From Chloroflexota bacterium (GTDB lineage: Bacteria; Chloroflexota; FW602-bin22; JACPRP01): a stretch of 64,000 bases of DNA. The notes below the pieces were generated by a model that saw only the letters and a program-made list of their open reading frames with translations, was not told the DNA's origin and made no database searches. Position numbers and translations under genes: made by a program. Of the stretch, positions 17,799 to 25,536 are shown one piece after another (position 1 is the stretch's first letter; each line of letters begins with the position of its first letter). The stretch covers positions 55,097 to 119,096 of the forward strand of contig JACQUC010000129.1 in the NCBI GenBank assembly GCA_016210495.1. The letters are read 5' to 3'.

Positions 17799-17855
17799 GA
17801 CGAAACCTCCTTCACCTCGCTGACTGCGTGAGACATCCACGAATTTTCCACGTGG

Positions 17856-19013
17856 CTATGGCCGCATTATCGAGTCGTACGGCAAACTTGAAAGCCTGCG
17901 GCAACCGTCTTCGGTGATTACGACGGTGTCGCCGACTATGTGTCCGCCGTACTCAGCCCCATTGCCGTGATCTGTGTATGGGTGAATGACGAAGGTCATA
18001 CCCGGCTGTAACTTCGTGTCGGGAGGGATCCGGTCGGTATTCAGGAGGCCGACGTGCTGCATCGCCCAGGCCGAGCGTGATAAGCCTGCGCTGCTGGCAA
18101 TCTCCTTGACCTCGGCATCGACGTCTTGCACCGCGACGCCGGGTCGGATTCGCTTCATGGCTGCTTCGTACATCCGAACGTGCACTTCGAAAGTACTCTC
18201 GAATTCGGCTTCTGCACGACCCAACGCGATCGGCCGACATATCTGCGTGATGTACCCAACGTACGATGGCGCAACTTCGTTGACAATGCCGTCATTGGGT
18301 CTCATCACCCGATCGGAAGGGCCGTACGGTATGGCTTGCCCCTTCTCAGAATAGCGGCTAAAGGAGGTCATCACACAAAAGGTCGGCGGCTGCGCGCCCG
18401 CCAGGGTCATTCGGTAGTCCATCGCGGCCCATGCCTCCCGGTCTGTGACGCCAGGACGGGCTACCTCCAGGAGCGCCCTGATCCCCTCGTCGGCTATGAA
18501 GGCCGATCGTTCCATGCACTCGATTTCGAAAGGCGATTTGATCATCCGCAGCTTGGAAAACAGCTCGAACGTATCGACAAATTTGGCTTCCGGCAGCCGC
18601 TCGGCGAGACCGCGAAACACGTAAGATGGCGTGCCCTGGAATTCCAGCCCAATCACGCCGGCGCCGGAGCCAAGCTTGAGGATACGGTCCACCAAGTATT
18701 CAACATAGTTTATCTTGCCAACCCATACGGTGGGAATCCACGACACTCGTTTTGCCCAACTGGCGTGCCCGATGCTCCACGCGCATAGGACCGGCTCCCC
18801 CTGATGCGGAAATAGAACGTACTCGTCATCGAACCACGGCGCGTAGTTGGAAACCCAGCGGAAAACGCCAGACCGATCACCGTAGTTTGCCGTCAAGCCT
18901 GCGATCAGCAAGCAATCGATGCCGCGATCGGCCATTTGGCTGCGGATCCGCCGGTGACGTTCCTCGCCCTCCTCCGCCGGAGCTCCAGGTACTTGCCAGG
19001 GCATTAGCGCCAT
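17856..19013 (-). CDS. M24 family (pita-bread fold) protein lacking standard metal ligands, paralogue 2
   Basis: The 385-residue paralogue of the protein at 6416 is similar throughout (MALMPWQVPGAPAEEG at the N-terminus). It shows the same ligand replacements: E246 (NEVAPSY), Q257 (YITQICRP), H320 kept, H344 (FVIHPYTD), and Gly at the last ligand (HIVGDTVVITEDG). Parallel loss in both copies argues for a conserved metal-independent function rather than decay. ATG at 19013 has GGGG six bases upstream; an upstream TTG is rejected because paralogue 1 also starts MALMPWQV. It is the first gene of locus B, driven by P3 with a leader of about 263 nt. Confidence 0.85.
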   Translation of the reverse strand: MALMPWQVPGAPAEEGEERHRRIRSQMADRGIDCLLIAGLTANYGDRSGVFRWVSNYAPWFDDEYVLFPHQGEPVLCAWSIGHASWAKRVSWIPTVWVGKINYVEYLVDRILKLGSGAGVIGLEFQGTPSYVFRGLAERLPEAKFVDTFELFSKLRMIKSPFEIECMERSAFIADEGIRALLEVARPGVTDREAWAAMDYRMTLAGAQPPTFCVMTSFSRYSEKGQAIPYGPSDRVMRPNDGIVNEVAPSYVGYITQICRPIALGRAEAEFESTFEVHVRMYEAAMKRIRPGVAVQDVDAEVKEIASSAGLSRSAWAMQHVGLLNTDRIPPDTKLQPGMTFVIHPYTDHGNGAEYGGHIVGDTVVITEDGCRRLSSLPYDSIMRP

Positions 19014-19282
19014 CTCCAACCCCTTTCGTTAGTTAACTGAAGTGTCCTAGACGCACCACACCTGTATATCGCCAAAACCATCGCGGGATAGTCGTCCGCT
19101 CTACGAAACTCCGGTCACGGCGGCACAGACAAATGAAATGACGCCGACCAGTGCTGCCTCGGCCCCCTCGGCGCCGTCGACCTGCCTCCTGTCAGCGTAT
19201 ACAGGGTGACCTCAGTACGCCGCCTACTGTCACGCTGTTTGGCCACAACCACGCGATGTTGGAGCGGTGAGGTTCCCGGCAG

Positions 19283-19315
19283 ATTATAGCACCAAGCATA
19301 CCATAATGGAAATCG
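19283..19315 (-). promoter_or_regulatory. Promoter P3 of locus B with CGATT box
   Basis: On the minus strand CGATTTCCATTATGG begins at 19315 and a consensus TATAAT spans 19288-19283, preceded by GGTGC (extended -10). The -35 region (TTCCAT) is poor, suggesting dependence on an activator. The box to -10 distance equals that of P1, P2 and P4. Confidence 0.65.
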
Positions 19316-19411
19316 TTTTTCTCTATCGAACCTATTGAACGTGACTATGATGCCGAGGAGCGATATTGCGCGATGCTCATAGACGAGTTCGATAAGAACG
19401 ACACGGAAAAT

Positions 19412-19444
19412 CGATTGGAATTGGATTACCCGCAATGCTATAAT
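19412..19444 (+). promoter_or_regulatory. Promoter P4 of UroD-2 with CGATT box
   Basis: CGATTGGAATTGGATTA starts at 19412 and TATAAT spans 19439-19444, preceded by TGC. The box overlaps the weak -35. Transcription would begin near 19451, about 37 nt before the gene. Confidence 0.65.
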
Positions 19445-19487
19445 CAACAACTATGGGCAAAGTCAATCAAGCAGTATAGGAGGGGCC

Positions 19488-20600
19488 GTGCAACCGGAAA
19501 TGAGTGCTCGGGAAAGGCTCGACGCGGTGATCCGACTGGAGGTGCCAGATCGTGTGCCGGTCGGGGGTCGCTTCGACGGCTTTCTGGCAAGAGTGGCCGG
19601 AATCACGATGCAAGAGTACGTCTTCGACCCTGACAAGGCGGAGGCAGCGTTATACAAGACGCTCGAAGTGGTAGGCCACTGGGACGTGATTCAGAGGCCG
19701 ACCCACGGCGGCGCGCTCTCTTTCGAGCTCGGCGCGGCCCAAATGAGGCTGCCCGGCCGCGAGCTGCAACCGGACGCTGGCTGGCAGGGCCTGGAAAGCG
19801 AAGTTATGACTGTCGCCGACTATGACCTCGCGATCAGGGAAGGTTTCGAGGCCTACATAAGGGTCTTTCGGGAGCGCATCGGCGTAGTACTGGACCCACA
19901 AGAGATCGCGGCAACAGGCCGGCGCTTTCGCGAGAACACGTTGCGATGTCGGGCAGCGGGACTAGAACCCATCTGTCCCAGCAACATGTACACACCGTAT
20001 GCTGTTTTCGAACAGATGCGCTCCTTAACCTGCTTTTTGGTAGACCTGCACCGTCACCCGGAAAAGGTGCTGGCGGCCTGTGAGGCGTGCATCGACGCGA
20101 TGATCGATACCTTTCTCCGCTCCATCGCGGACGCGCCGGTAAGACGGGCAGGCTTCTGGGGGACTAGGGCTTCGCCGGATTTCGTGTCTCCCAGAATCTT
20201 CGCTAAGTTCTACTGGCCGCACCTGAAGAAGGCAGCGTTCGCGATGATTGAGGCCGGCATAACGCCCGTCTTCCACCTCGATACGAACTGGGGTCCCGTC
20301 TTGCACTACCTGCGCGATCTCCCCCGCGGCAAGTGCCTGGTCCAGCTAGATGGTTTCACGGACATATTTGAGGCCAAGAAGGAGCTGGGCAATCATATGG
20401 CGATAATGGGCGATTTACCGCCGACGCTGCTTACCCTGGCATCGCCCGAGGAGGTGACGGCCTACTGTCGCAAGCTGATCGAGGTGGTGGGCAAAGACGG
20501 TGGCTTCGTTCTGGCTGCCGGATGCTGTGTGCCGCTGGACGCGAAGCCCGAAAATGTGCGGGCGATGATCGACGCGGCCAAGACCTATGGGCGCTATTGA
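19488..20600 (+). CDS. Uroporphyrinogen decarboxylase (URO-D) family protein, methyltransferase-like, paralogue 2
   Basis: The 370-residue protein is in the URO-D superfamily (opening MSARERLDAVIRLEVPDRVPV). It has a His-x-Asp (FHLDTNWG) in the metal-site strand and the C-terminal GGFVLAAGCCVPLDAKPENV, whose Cys matches the third zinc ligand region of MtaA/MtbA-type enzymes. It is only distantly similar to paralogue 1, so the two probably act on different donors or acceptors. GTG at 19488 has AGGAGGGG immediately upstream; ATG at 19500 is an alternative. It is transcribed alone from P4, divergent from locus B. A short corrinoid-protein-like remnant follows it, so it may once have had its own corrinoid partner. 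Confidence 0.85.
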   Translation: MQPEMSARERLDAVIRLEVPDRVPVGGRFDGFLARVAGITMQEYVFDPDKAEAALYKTLEVVGHWDVIQRPTHGGALSFELGAAQMRLPGRELQPDAGWQGLESEVMTVADYDLAIREGFEAYIRVFRERIGVVLDPQEIAATGRRFRENTLRCRAAGLEPICPSNMYTPYAVFEQMRSLTCFLVDLHRHPEKVLAACEACIDAMIDTFLRSIADAPVRRAGFWGTRASPDFVSPRIFAKFYWPHLKKAAFAMIEAGITPVFHLDTNWGPVLHYLRDLPRGKCLVQLDGFTDIFEAKKELGNHMAIMGDLPPTLLTLASPEEVTAYCRKLIEVVGKDGGFVLAAGCCVPLDAKPENVRAMIDAAKTYGRY

Positions 20601-20619
20601 TGACGATAGCGCCGGATAG

Positions 20620-20697
20620 CCGAAGGAGGCAGACTACCTTGGCAAGGATGCGCAGCACGCGGTAGAAATCTGCCGCAGCATCGTGGCCGCAGCGTAG
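20620..20697 (+). pseudogene. Possible remnant of a corrinoid-protein C-terminus
   Basis: The stop-to-stop frame reads PKEADYLGKDAQHAVEICRS followed by IVAAA. It resembles the last helix region of cobalamin-binding methyltransferase proteins (AD-x-x-GKDA-x-x-AV). No start codon or upstream B12-binding domain remains; UroD-2 ends 20 bp before it. The fragment is short, so this is a tentative call. Confidence 0.35.
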
Positions 20698-20814
20698 CAC
20701 CATCCAATCCTGGACGGGTTCAAACTCCACATACCTGTGGGCACGTGCCACGAGGTTGTTGCCGACGGAACGGACCTCGGTGCCTCCAAAGCAGGCTACC
20801 TAGTCTTCGATGGC

Positions 20815-21852
20815 CTATCGCTTGGCCTTCTGGTACTGCATTGGCCATTCGACTTCCGCCCTTAGGGTCGCGGCCGCACCCAATGGCCAGTACGGGTTGC
20901 GAAGGAGCTCCCGACCCAAAAACACCAGGTCTGCCCTTTCGTTGGCGATGATCTCATCCGCCAACTCGGGCGAGCTGATAAGGCCCACGGCAGCGGTAGG
21001 GATCCCGACCTCGGATCTGATCCTGTGAGCGAAGGGCACCTGGTAGCCTGGTCCCGCCGGAACCGAAGCCGGCAATAACCCGCCGGCACTGCAGTCCACC
21101 AGATCCACGCCACGCTCCCGAAGGGTCCTGGCTATCTCGACCATTTGGGCGATGTCCATACCACCGGGAGTGAAATCAGACGCCGAAACGCGGACGAAGA
21201 GGGGAGCGCTCTGCGGCCAGACATCTCTCACCGACTCGACCACCTGGTGAAGCATCCGCATACGGCCCTGGAGTGATTCGCCGTATTCGTCCTGCCGGTG
21301 GTTCGAGAGGGGGGATAGGAATTGAGCAATCAGGAACCCGTGTCCCCCGTGAATCTCGATAACGTCGAATCCCGCCTGGCGTGCGCGGCGCGCCGCGCTT
21401 GTGAAAGAGTTAACGATCTGGCCGACCTCCTCCGTGGTGAGGGCTCGCGGGACATTCCAGCTCTGGTCGTAAGGGATAGCGCTAGGGGCCACTAGCTCGG
21501 CTGGCCCGAAGCCTTTGCTGAAATTCCATGCCTTCCGCCCCCCATGATTGAGCTGCACTCCTACCTTCGCCCCGTGTTTGTGACACAGCTCCACAAGCCG
21601 CGACAACGGTTCCACGTGGCAATCGTCCCAGATTCCCAGATCTTCCTCGGTGTTGCGGCCGCATCTGTCGATTGCCGTCTGTTCCAGTACGATCAGTCCC
21701 ACACCACCCACCGCACGCGTCGGGTAGTGGAGGTAATGCCAGTGGGTAGGCATCCCGTCATTGCCCGCGCTATACTGGTTCATGGGCGACATCGCGATTC
21801 GGTTCCTGAACGTGACCCCTCTCAAGGTGAACGGATCAAAAAGGTGAGGCAT
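20815..21852 (-). CDS. Old Yellow Enzyme family NADH:flavin oxidoreductase (YqjM-like), OYE-2
   Basis: The 345-residue FMN barrel is strongly similar to OYE-1. It has EIHGGHGF for substrate binding, the canonical QLNHGGRK loop (altered in OYE-1), DEYGESLQGRMR and FLGRELLRNPYWP. Asn again replaces the YqjM redox-tuning Cys (SPMNQYSA). ATG at 21852 lies 2 bp after the acsE stop, so translation is probably coupled; a longer frame inside acsE is discarded. It is the last gene of the acs operon. A reductase beside the methyl-folate enzyme is unusual. It could serve the same catabolic pathway as OYE-1 or supply electrons for a C1 step (inference). Confidence 0.9.
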   Translation of the reverse strand: MPHLFDPFTLRGVTFRNRIAMSPMNQYSAGNDGMPTHWHYLHYPTRAVGGVGLIVLEQTAIDRCGRNTEEDLGIWDDCHVEPLSRLVELCHKHGAKVGVQLNHGGRKAWNFSKGFGPAELVAPSAIPYDQSWNVPRALTTEEVGQIVNSFTSAARRARQAGFDVIEIHGGHGFLIAQFLSPLSNHRQDEYGESLQGRMRMLHQVVESVRDVWPQSAPLFVRVSASDFTPGGMDIAQMVEIARTLRERGVDLVDCSAGGLLPASVPAGPGYQVPFAHRIRSEVGIPTAAVGLISSPELADEIIANERADLVFLGRELLRNPYWPLGAAATLRAEVEWPMQYQKAKR

Positions 21853-21854
21853 GC

Positions 21855-22772
21855 CTACACCCTCAGATACGAATGCGCGTAGATGATCTGGTTGTTGAGA
21901 ATCTGCACGGTCTTGTAGACGGCGAGTTGATCCGGGTCGCTCATATCCACGACCGACGGGTCGAAATCCTCCATTGCCGCCACACTGTCGTACAGCGCGT
22001 TGTAGATGCGCCCGACGGGTGTGCTCGTATCTCTGGTCTCGACGATCCTGGCCGCCTCCATTAGCTCCCTGTCCATCGGGTCGACGATGGCGCCGTCCAG
22101 CCCCGCGGCCAGGCACATCACCAGGTACACGCGGTTGATCAGGCTCCGGTTCTCGTTGAGCGCTCCATTGGACACGTTACTGAGGCCGATAACCGTCTTC
22201 GGCGGCGGCTCCACCAGTTGCTTGAAGACCCTGATGGACTCGATCGTCTCCCTCGCTCCTGCCTGATCGGCTGACACCGGAAGCACCAGGGGATCCAGAT
22301 AAAGGCGGTCGGATGAGATACCGTGCTCGGCGGCAGCGCTGATCAGGTCGAGCGCAACGGCGGCGCGCCCCGAGGCATCGCCGGGGATGCCCTGCTCGGT
22401 CATGGTCAGGGCGATAAGCTCGGCGTCGTACTTCGCCGCCAGGGGCATCATATTCGTTAGCCGCACTTTCTCCGCCGAGGCGGAGTTCACCAGCGCGCGG
22501 CACTTGCACTTCTTCAGCCCGGCCTCCATGGCCGCTGCGTTGGTCGTGTCCAGCGAAAGCGGCTTGTCGGTCACTTCCTGGACCGCGTTGACTATCCATT
22601 CCATCACTTCGACGCCGCTCTTCTTGGAGGGACCGATGTTGAGATCCAGGAACGTCGACCCGGCCTCCGCCTGCTGGAGGGCAAGCTCCTGGATGGCCTT
22701 GGCATCACGCGCCTCTATGGCCGCCTTGACCCTGGGCGAGATAATGTGGATGCGCTCACCGATGACTATCAT
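21855..22772 (-). CDS. acsE: 5-methyltetrahydrofolate:corrinoid/iron-sulfur protein methyltransferase
   Basis: The 305-residue pterin-binding TIM barrel is of the AcsE type. It begins MIVIGERIHIISPRVKAAIE and has the pterin-site motif FLDLNIGPSKK, the strand PLSLDTTNAAAMEAGL, LVNSASAEK, DPLVLPVSADQ and GLSNVSNGA. The enzyme moves the methyl group between methyl-tetrahydrofolate and the corrinoid of AcsCD; the reaction is reversible. It lies 12 bp after cooC and 2 bp before OYE-2 in the acs operon. GGAGG precedes ATG at 22772. The length matches the family. Confidence 0.93.
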   Translation of the reverse strand: MIVIGERIHIISPRVKAAIEARDAKAIQELALQQAEAGSTFLDLNIGPSKKSGVEVMEWIVNAVQEVTDKPLSLDTTNAAAMEAGLKKCKCRALVNSASAEKVRLTNMMPLAAKYDAELIALTMTEQGIPGDASGRAAVALDLISAAAEHGISSDRLYLDPLVLPVSADQAGARETIESIRVFKQLVEPPPKTVIGLSNVSNGALNENRSLINRVYLVMCLAAGLDGAIVDPMDRELMEAARIVETRDTSTPVGRIYNALYDSVAAMEDFDPSVVDMSDPDQLAVYKTVQILNNQIIYAHSYLRV

Positions 22773-22784
22773 GTTCGCAACCTC

Positions 22785-23549
22785 CTAATTAATGCCTGTT
22801 CTTTGCAGAATGTCTTTTACTGCTTTGTAAACCGAGGAAGCAACGGGCAGCTCCGTCAAAGGGCGTCCGTTTGCATCCAGCTCCGCCAACGCCACGTCGC
22901 GAGAAATTGTGCCCACCAGGGGGATATTCAGCGCATCCACGGCTTGCTGCAACGCCACCGTCAAGCCGTTATCCAGGCGGTTGATGATCAAATACGCTCG
23001 CCCGACGTGCGTCTTGAGCTCATCTATCAGCTCTACCACCCTTCGAGCCGCCATCATGCCGCGAATTGTCGGGTCCGAGACGATGAGCATGACGTCCACA
23101 TCGCGCGTCGTGCGCCGGCTAAGGTGTTCCAGCCCGGCCTCGTTGTCCATCACGACGAAGTCGTATTCCTTCCCCAGCCTGTCCAGCAGCGTGCGCAGCA
23201 TATTGTTTGCGGCGCAGTAGCAACCTGCCCCTTCCGGTCGCCCCATCGCCATCAGGTCCACCCCGGAGCTTTCGACCATAATCTCATTCAGCTTGTACTC
23301 CAGGTAGTCCTGCTTCGACAGCCCCGGCGTCATTGCGCCCGCGCTCACCTTTCCCAGCATCTCCTCTCTGATATCTCCGACGGTCCCGTCGAGTGGCAAC
23401 CCCAGGGCCACGTTGAGATTGGAGCTGGGATCGGCGTCGATGGCCAGCACCGAGCCGAGGTTGTTCTCTTTCAAGTGTCTGACGATGAGAGCGGCGATAG
23501 TCGTCTTGCCCGTGCCGCCCTTGCCCGCCACCGCGATGGTTGTGGTCAC
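22785..23549 (-). CDS. cooC: CooC/AcsF-type nickel-insertion ATPase (MinD/ParA family)
   Basis: The 254-residue P-loop NTPase has a deviant Walker A (GKGGTGKTTIAAL), the DADPSSNLN switch region, and the CooC-specific GAGCYCAANNML segment, whose Cys-x-Cys is a metal-binding motif. VVMDNEAGLEHLSRRT follows. CooC proteins assist nickel incorporation into CO dehydrogenase or acetyl-CoA synthase. It lies between acsV and acsE with 12-bp gaps. The start is GTG at 23549. Since no CODH gene is in the window, its client here may be the Ni-containing A-cluster of AcsB (inference). Confidence 0.92.
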   Translation of the reverse strand: MTTTIAVAGKGGTGKTTIAALIVRHLKENNLGSVLAIDADPSSNLNVALGLPLDGTVGDIREEMLGKVSAGAMTPGLSKQDYLEYKLNEIMVESSGVDLMAMGRPEGAGCYCAANNMLRTLLDRLGKEYDFVVMDNEAGLEHLSRRTTRDVDVMLIVSDPTIRGMMAARRVVELIDELKTHVGRAYLIINRLDNGLTVALQQAVDALNIPLVGTISRDVALAELDANGRPLTELPVASSVYKAVKDILQRTGIN

Positions 23550-23561
23550 TAGCTCGTACCT

Positions 23562-25529
23562 CTACGCCGCGACTACTTTTGCCCGCGTGTCTTCCAAGAT
23601 TCTCTGCACCGATGGGAACGCGCCGAGATCGGTGTGCGGCAGAAAGAGCGCGGAGGTGTACTGGTTCATGAACGAGTTGTCGGCCGATAGCTCAAGATAG
23701 GTCATCTTGGCGGCGATTTCGTCCACTACCTTGCGAATGTCCTGGCACACCAGCGTGGAATAGGCGCCCAGGGCCGAGGCGTTGCCGACGTACTTGAACC
23801 GTTCCCACGGCATATCCGGCAGCAATCCGATCTGAATGGCCTTCTCGATGTTTATGTGTCGGCCAAACGCGCCGGCGATAAGTATCTGCTCCACGTCGGC
23901 AAGGGTCATTCCCACGCTCTCTGTCAGCACCGAGAAGCCGGCGTAGATGGCGCCTTTGGCCCGAATCAGGTTGTTGATGTCCGCCTCGGTCAAGACGACG
24001 TCGTGATCCTCGCCGGCTTCGGATGCCCAGGCTATCACGTACTCCGCCCCGTGGTCACCGACGCGCACCCTCTTAGTGGGCATGTCGCTGCGAATCCGCC
24101 CCCCCTTGTCGATGACGCCGGTAATAAACATCTCGGCGATGGCCGAGATCATCCCCGACCCGCAGATCCCCCGGGGCGCGACATCGCCCACCACGCGATA
24201 CGTCGGCTCATAGGACTTGGTGTTTATCCATACCTCTTCGATAGCACCCTCCGTGGCCCGCATCCCATGGCGAACGCCCGCGCCCTCGAAGGCAGGACCT
24301 GCCGAGCAGGCGCAGGTTATGAGCCAGTCGGAGTTGCCCAGGACAATCTCGCCATTCGTGCCGACGTCTATGAACAACGTCAGCTTATCTGTTTGGAAAA
24401 GGCCTGAGCTGAGCACTCCTGCGACGATGTCGCCGCCCACGTAGCTGCCCACGCTGGGCACGCAGTATACACCGGCCTCCGGATTGATCCGGATGCCAAG
24501 CTCTCCGGCTCTGGCAATCGGCGGATGGGTAGTGGCCGGGACGTAGGGCTCCTCGCGAATGTACTTCGGGTTGATACCCAGGAACAGGTGCGTCATCGTG
24601 GTATTGCCGGCGGCGACCATCTCGTTGACCTCGGTCATCTTGATCTTGTTCCGTCCGCCCAACTCGGTGATCAGCTCGTTGATGGTTTTGATCACCAGTC
24701 CCTGCAACTGATTCATCCCATCGCCCTTCTGCGAATAGATGATGCGCGAGATGATATCCTCTCCGCAGCTTATCTGACCGTTGTAGGCCGAGGCTGTGTC
24801 GATGACGTCGCTCGTCAGCAGATCGACGAGATAAGTTACGACCGTGGTGGTGCCGATGTCGACGGCCAGGCCGAGGGATGTCTGGGTCTTGTCGCCGGGC
24901 AACACGCCGATGAGTCGCGCTGGCTGCTCGCCGTCACCAGCCTCGCTCGTTTCCAAGACGGCCGTCACCACCCAGTCGGACTGTCGCAAAGCGGAGGGGA
25001 GCGTCTTCTGGACGGGCAGGGAGATGCTGACGTTATTCAGCCCGTGTTGCTTCTTGACCTCGCGCCGGAGGCGATCGAAATCGTTCGTGGCATCGTCCAG
25101 CGTGGGCGGCTCGATGGTCACGGCCAGCTTGCGGATGCGCGGATTGCGCTGCCAATCGCAGGCGATGGGCAGCGCGATCGTCGCGGCTAGCGCTTCTGCG
25201 GGCGGCCGCATCTTGGCGAACTCGCGCGGTTCCACGTAGGCGATGATGTCGCCCTGTATGGTCGTCGTGCAGGCGAGCGCAAAGCCGCGCTCGACCTCGG
25301 CGGCCGTGAGGTGCGCGCTCTCGCGACGAGCCACGTTGCCCATCTCCACCAGAACCTTGCACCGTCCGCAGCGCCCAAAGCCACCGCACGGGGTCTGCAC
25401 CTCGACGTTGGCGCGCCTAGCCGCATCCAACAGCAACGTCCCTGGCTCGACCTCCACGATCTTGCCCGACGGCTTGAAGACGACTATGCAGTTCGTTTCC
25501 GTAGTTTTCTTCGAGCTAGAACTCGACAC
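23562..25529 (-). CDS. acsV: Corrinoid activation protein, AcsV-like (RACE, 2Fe-2S plus ASKHA domain)
   Basis: The 655-residue protein has an N-terminal [2Fe-2S] ferredoxin domain (about residues 12-100; cysteines in CGGFGRCGRCK and later ALACTTT). A linker region follows, then a C-terminal ASKHA-type ATPase domain beginning near residue 215 (GLAVDIGTTTVVTYLVDL, later LFIDVGTNGEIVLGN and LIAGAFGRHI). RACE proteins use ATP and low-potential electrons to re-reduce inactive Co(II) corrinoid to Co(I). It follows acsC by 7 bp in the acs operon. It could serve AcsCD and possibly the locus A corrinoid protein. The start is GTG at 25529 after AGAGGACAG. Confidence 0.9.
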   Translation of the reverse strand: MSSSSSKKTTETNCIVVFKPSGKIVEVEPGTLLLDAARRANVEVQTPCGGFGRCGRCKVLVEMGNVARRESAHLTAAEVERGFALACTTTIQGDIIAYVEPREFAKMRPPAEALAATIALPIACDWQRNPRIRKLAVTIEPPTLDDATNDFDRLRREVKKQHGLNNVSISLPVQKTLPSALRQSDWVVTAVLETSEAGDGEQPARLIGVLPGDKTQTSLGLAVDIGTTTVVTYLVDLLTSDVIDTASAYNGQISCGEDIISRIIYSQKGDGMNQLQGLVIKTINELITELGGRNKIKMTEVNEMVAAGNTTMTHLFLGINPKYIREEPYVPATTHPPIARAGELGIRINPEAGVYCVPSVGSYVGGDIVAGVLSSGLFQTDKLTLFIDVGTNGEIVLGNSDWLITCACSAGPAFEGAGVRHGMRATEGAIEEVWINTKSYEPTYRVVGDVAPRGICGSGMISAIAEMFITGVIDKGGRIRSDMPTKRVRVGDHGAEYVIAWASEAGEDHDVVLTEADINNLIRAKGAIYAGFSVLTESVGMTLADVEQILIAGAFGRHINIEKAIQIGLLPDMPWERFKYVGNASALGAYSTLVCQDIRKVVDEIAAKMTYLELSADNSFMNQYTSALFLPHTDLGAFPSVQRILEDTRAKVVAA

Positions 25530-25536
25530 CTGTCCT

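Larger units (their letters stand above)
19014..19487. other. Divergent control region between locus B and UroD-2
   Basis: This 474-bp intergenic region holds divergent promoters P3 (19315-19283, minus) and P4 (19412-19444, plus), with their CGATT boxes 97 bp apart. The rest of the long P3 leader (about 19276-19014) shows no gene and no riboswitch that I recognise. Confidence 0.5.

Noticed and set aside
20431..20751. Minus-strand frame between UroD-2 and OYE-2
   Set aside because: It overlaps the 3' end of UroD-2 and has no start signal or recognisable motif; the plus-strand corrinoid-like remnant is a better reading.
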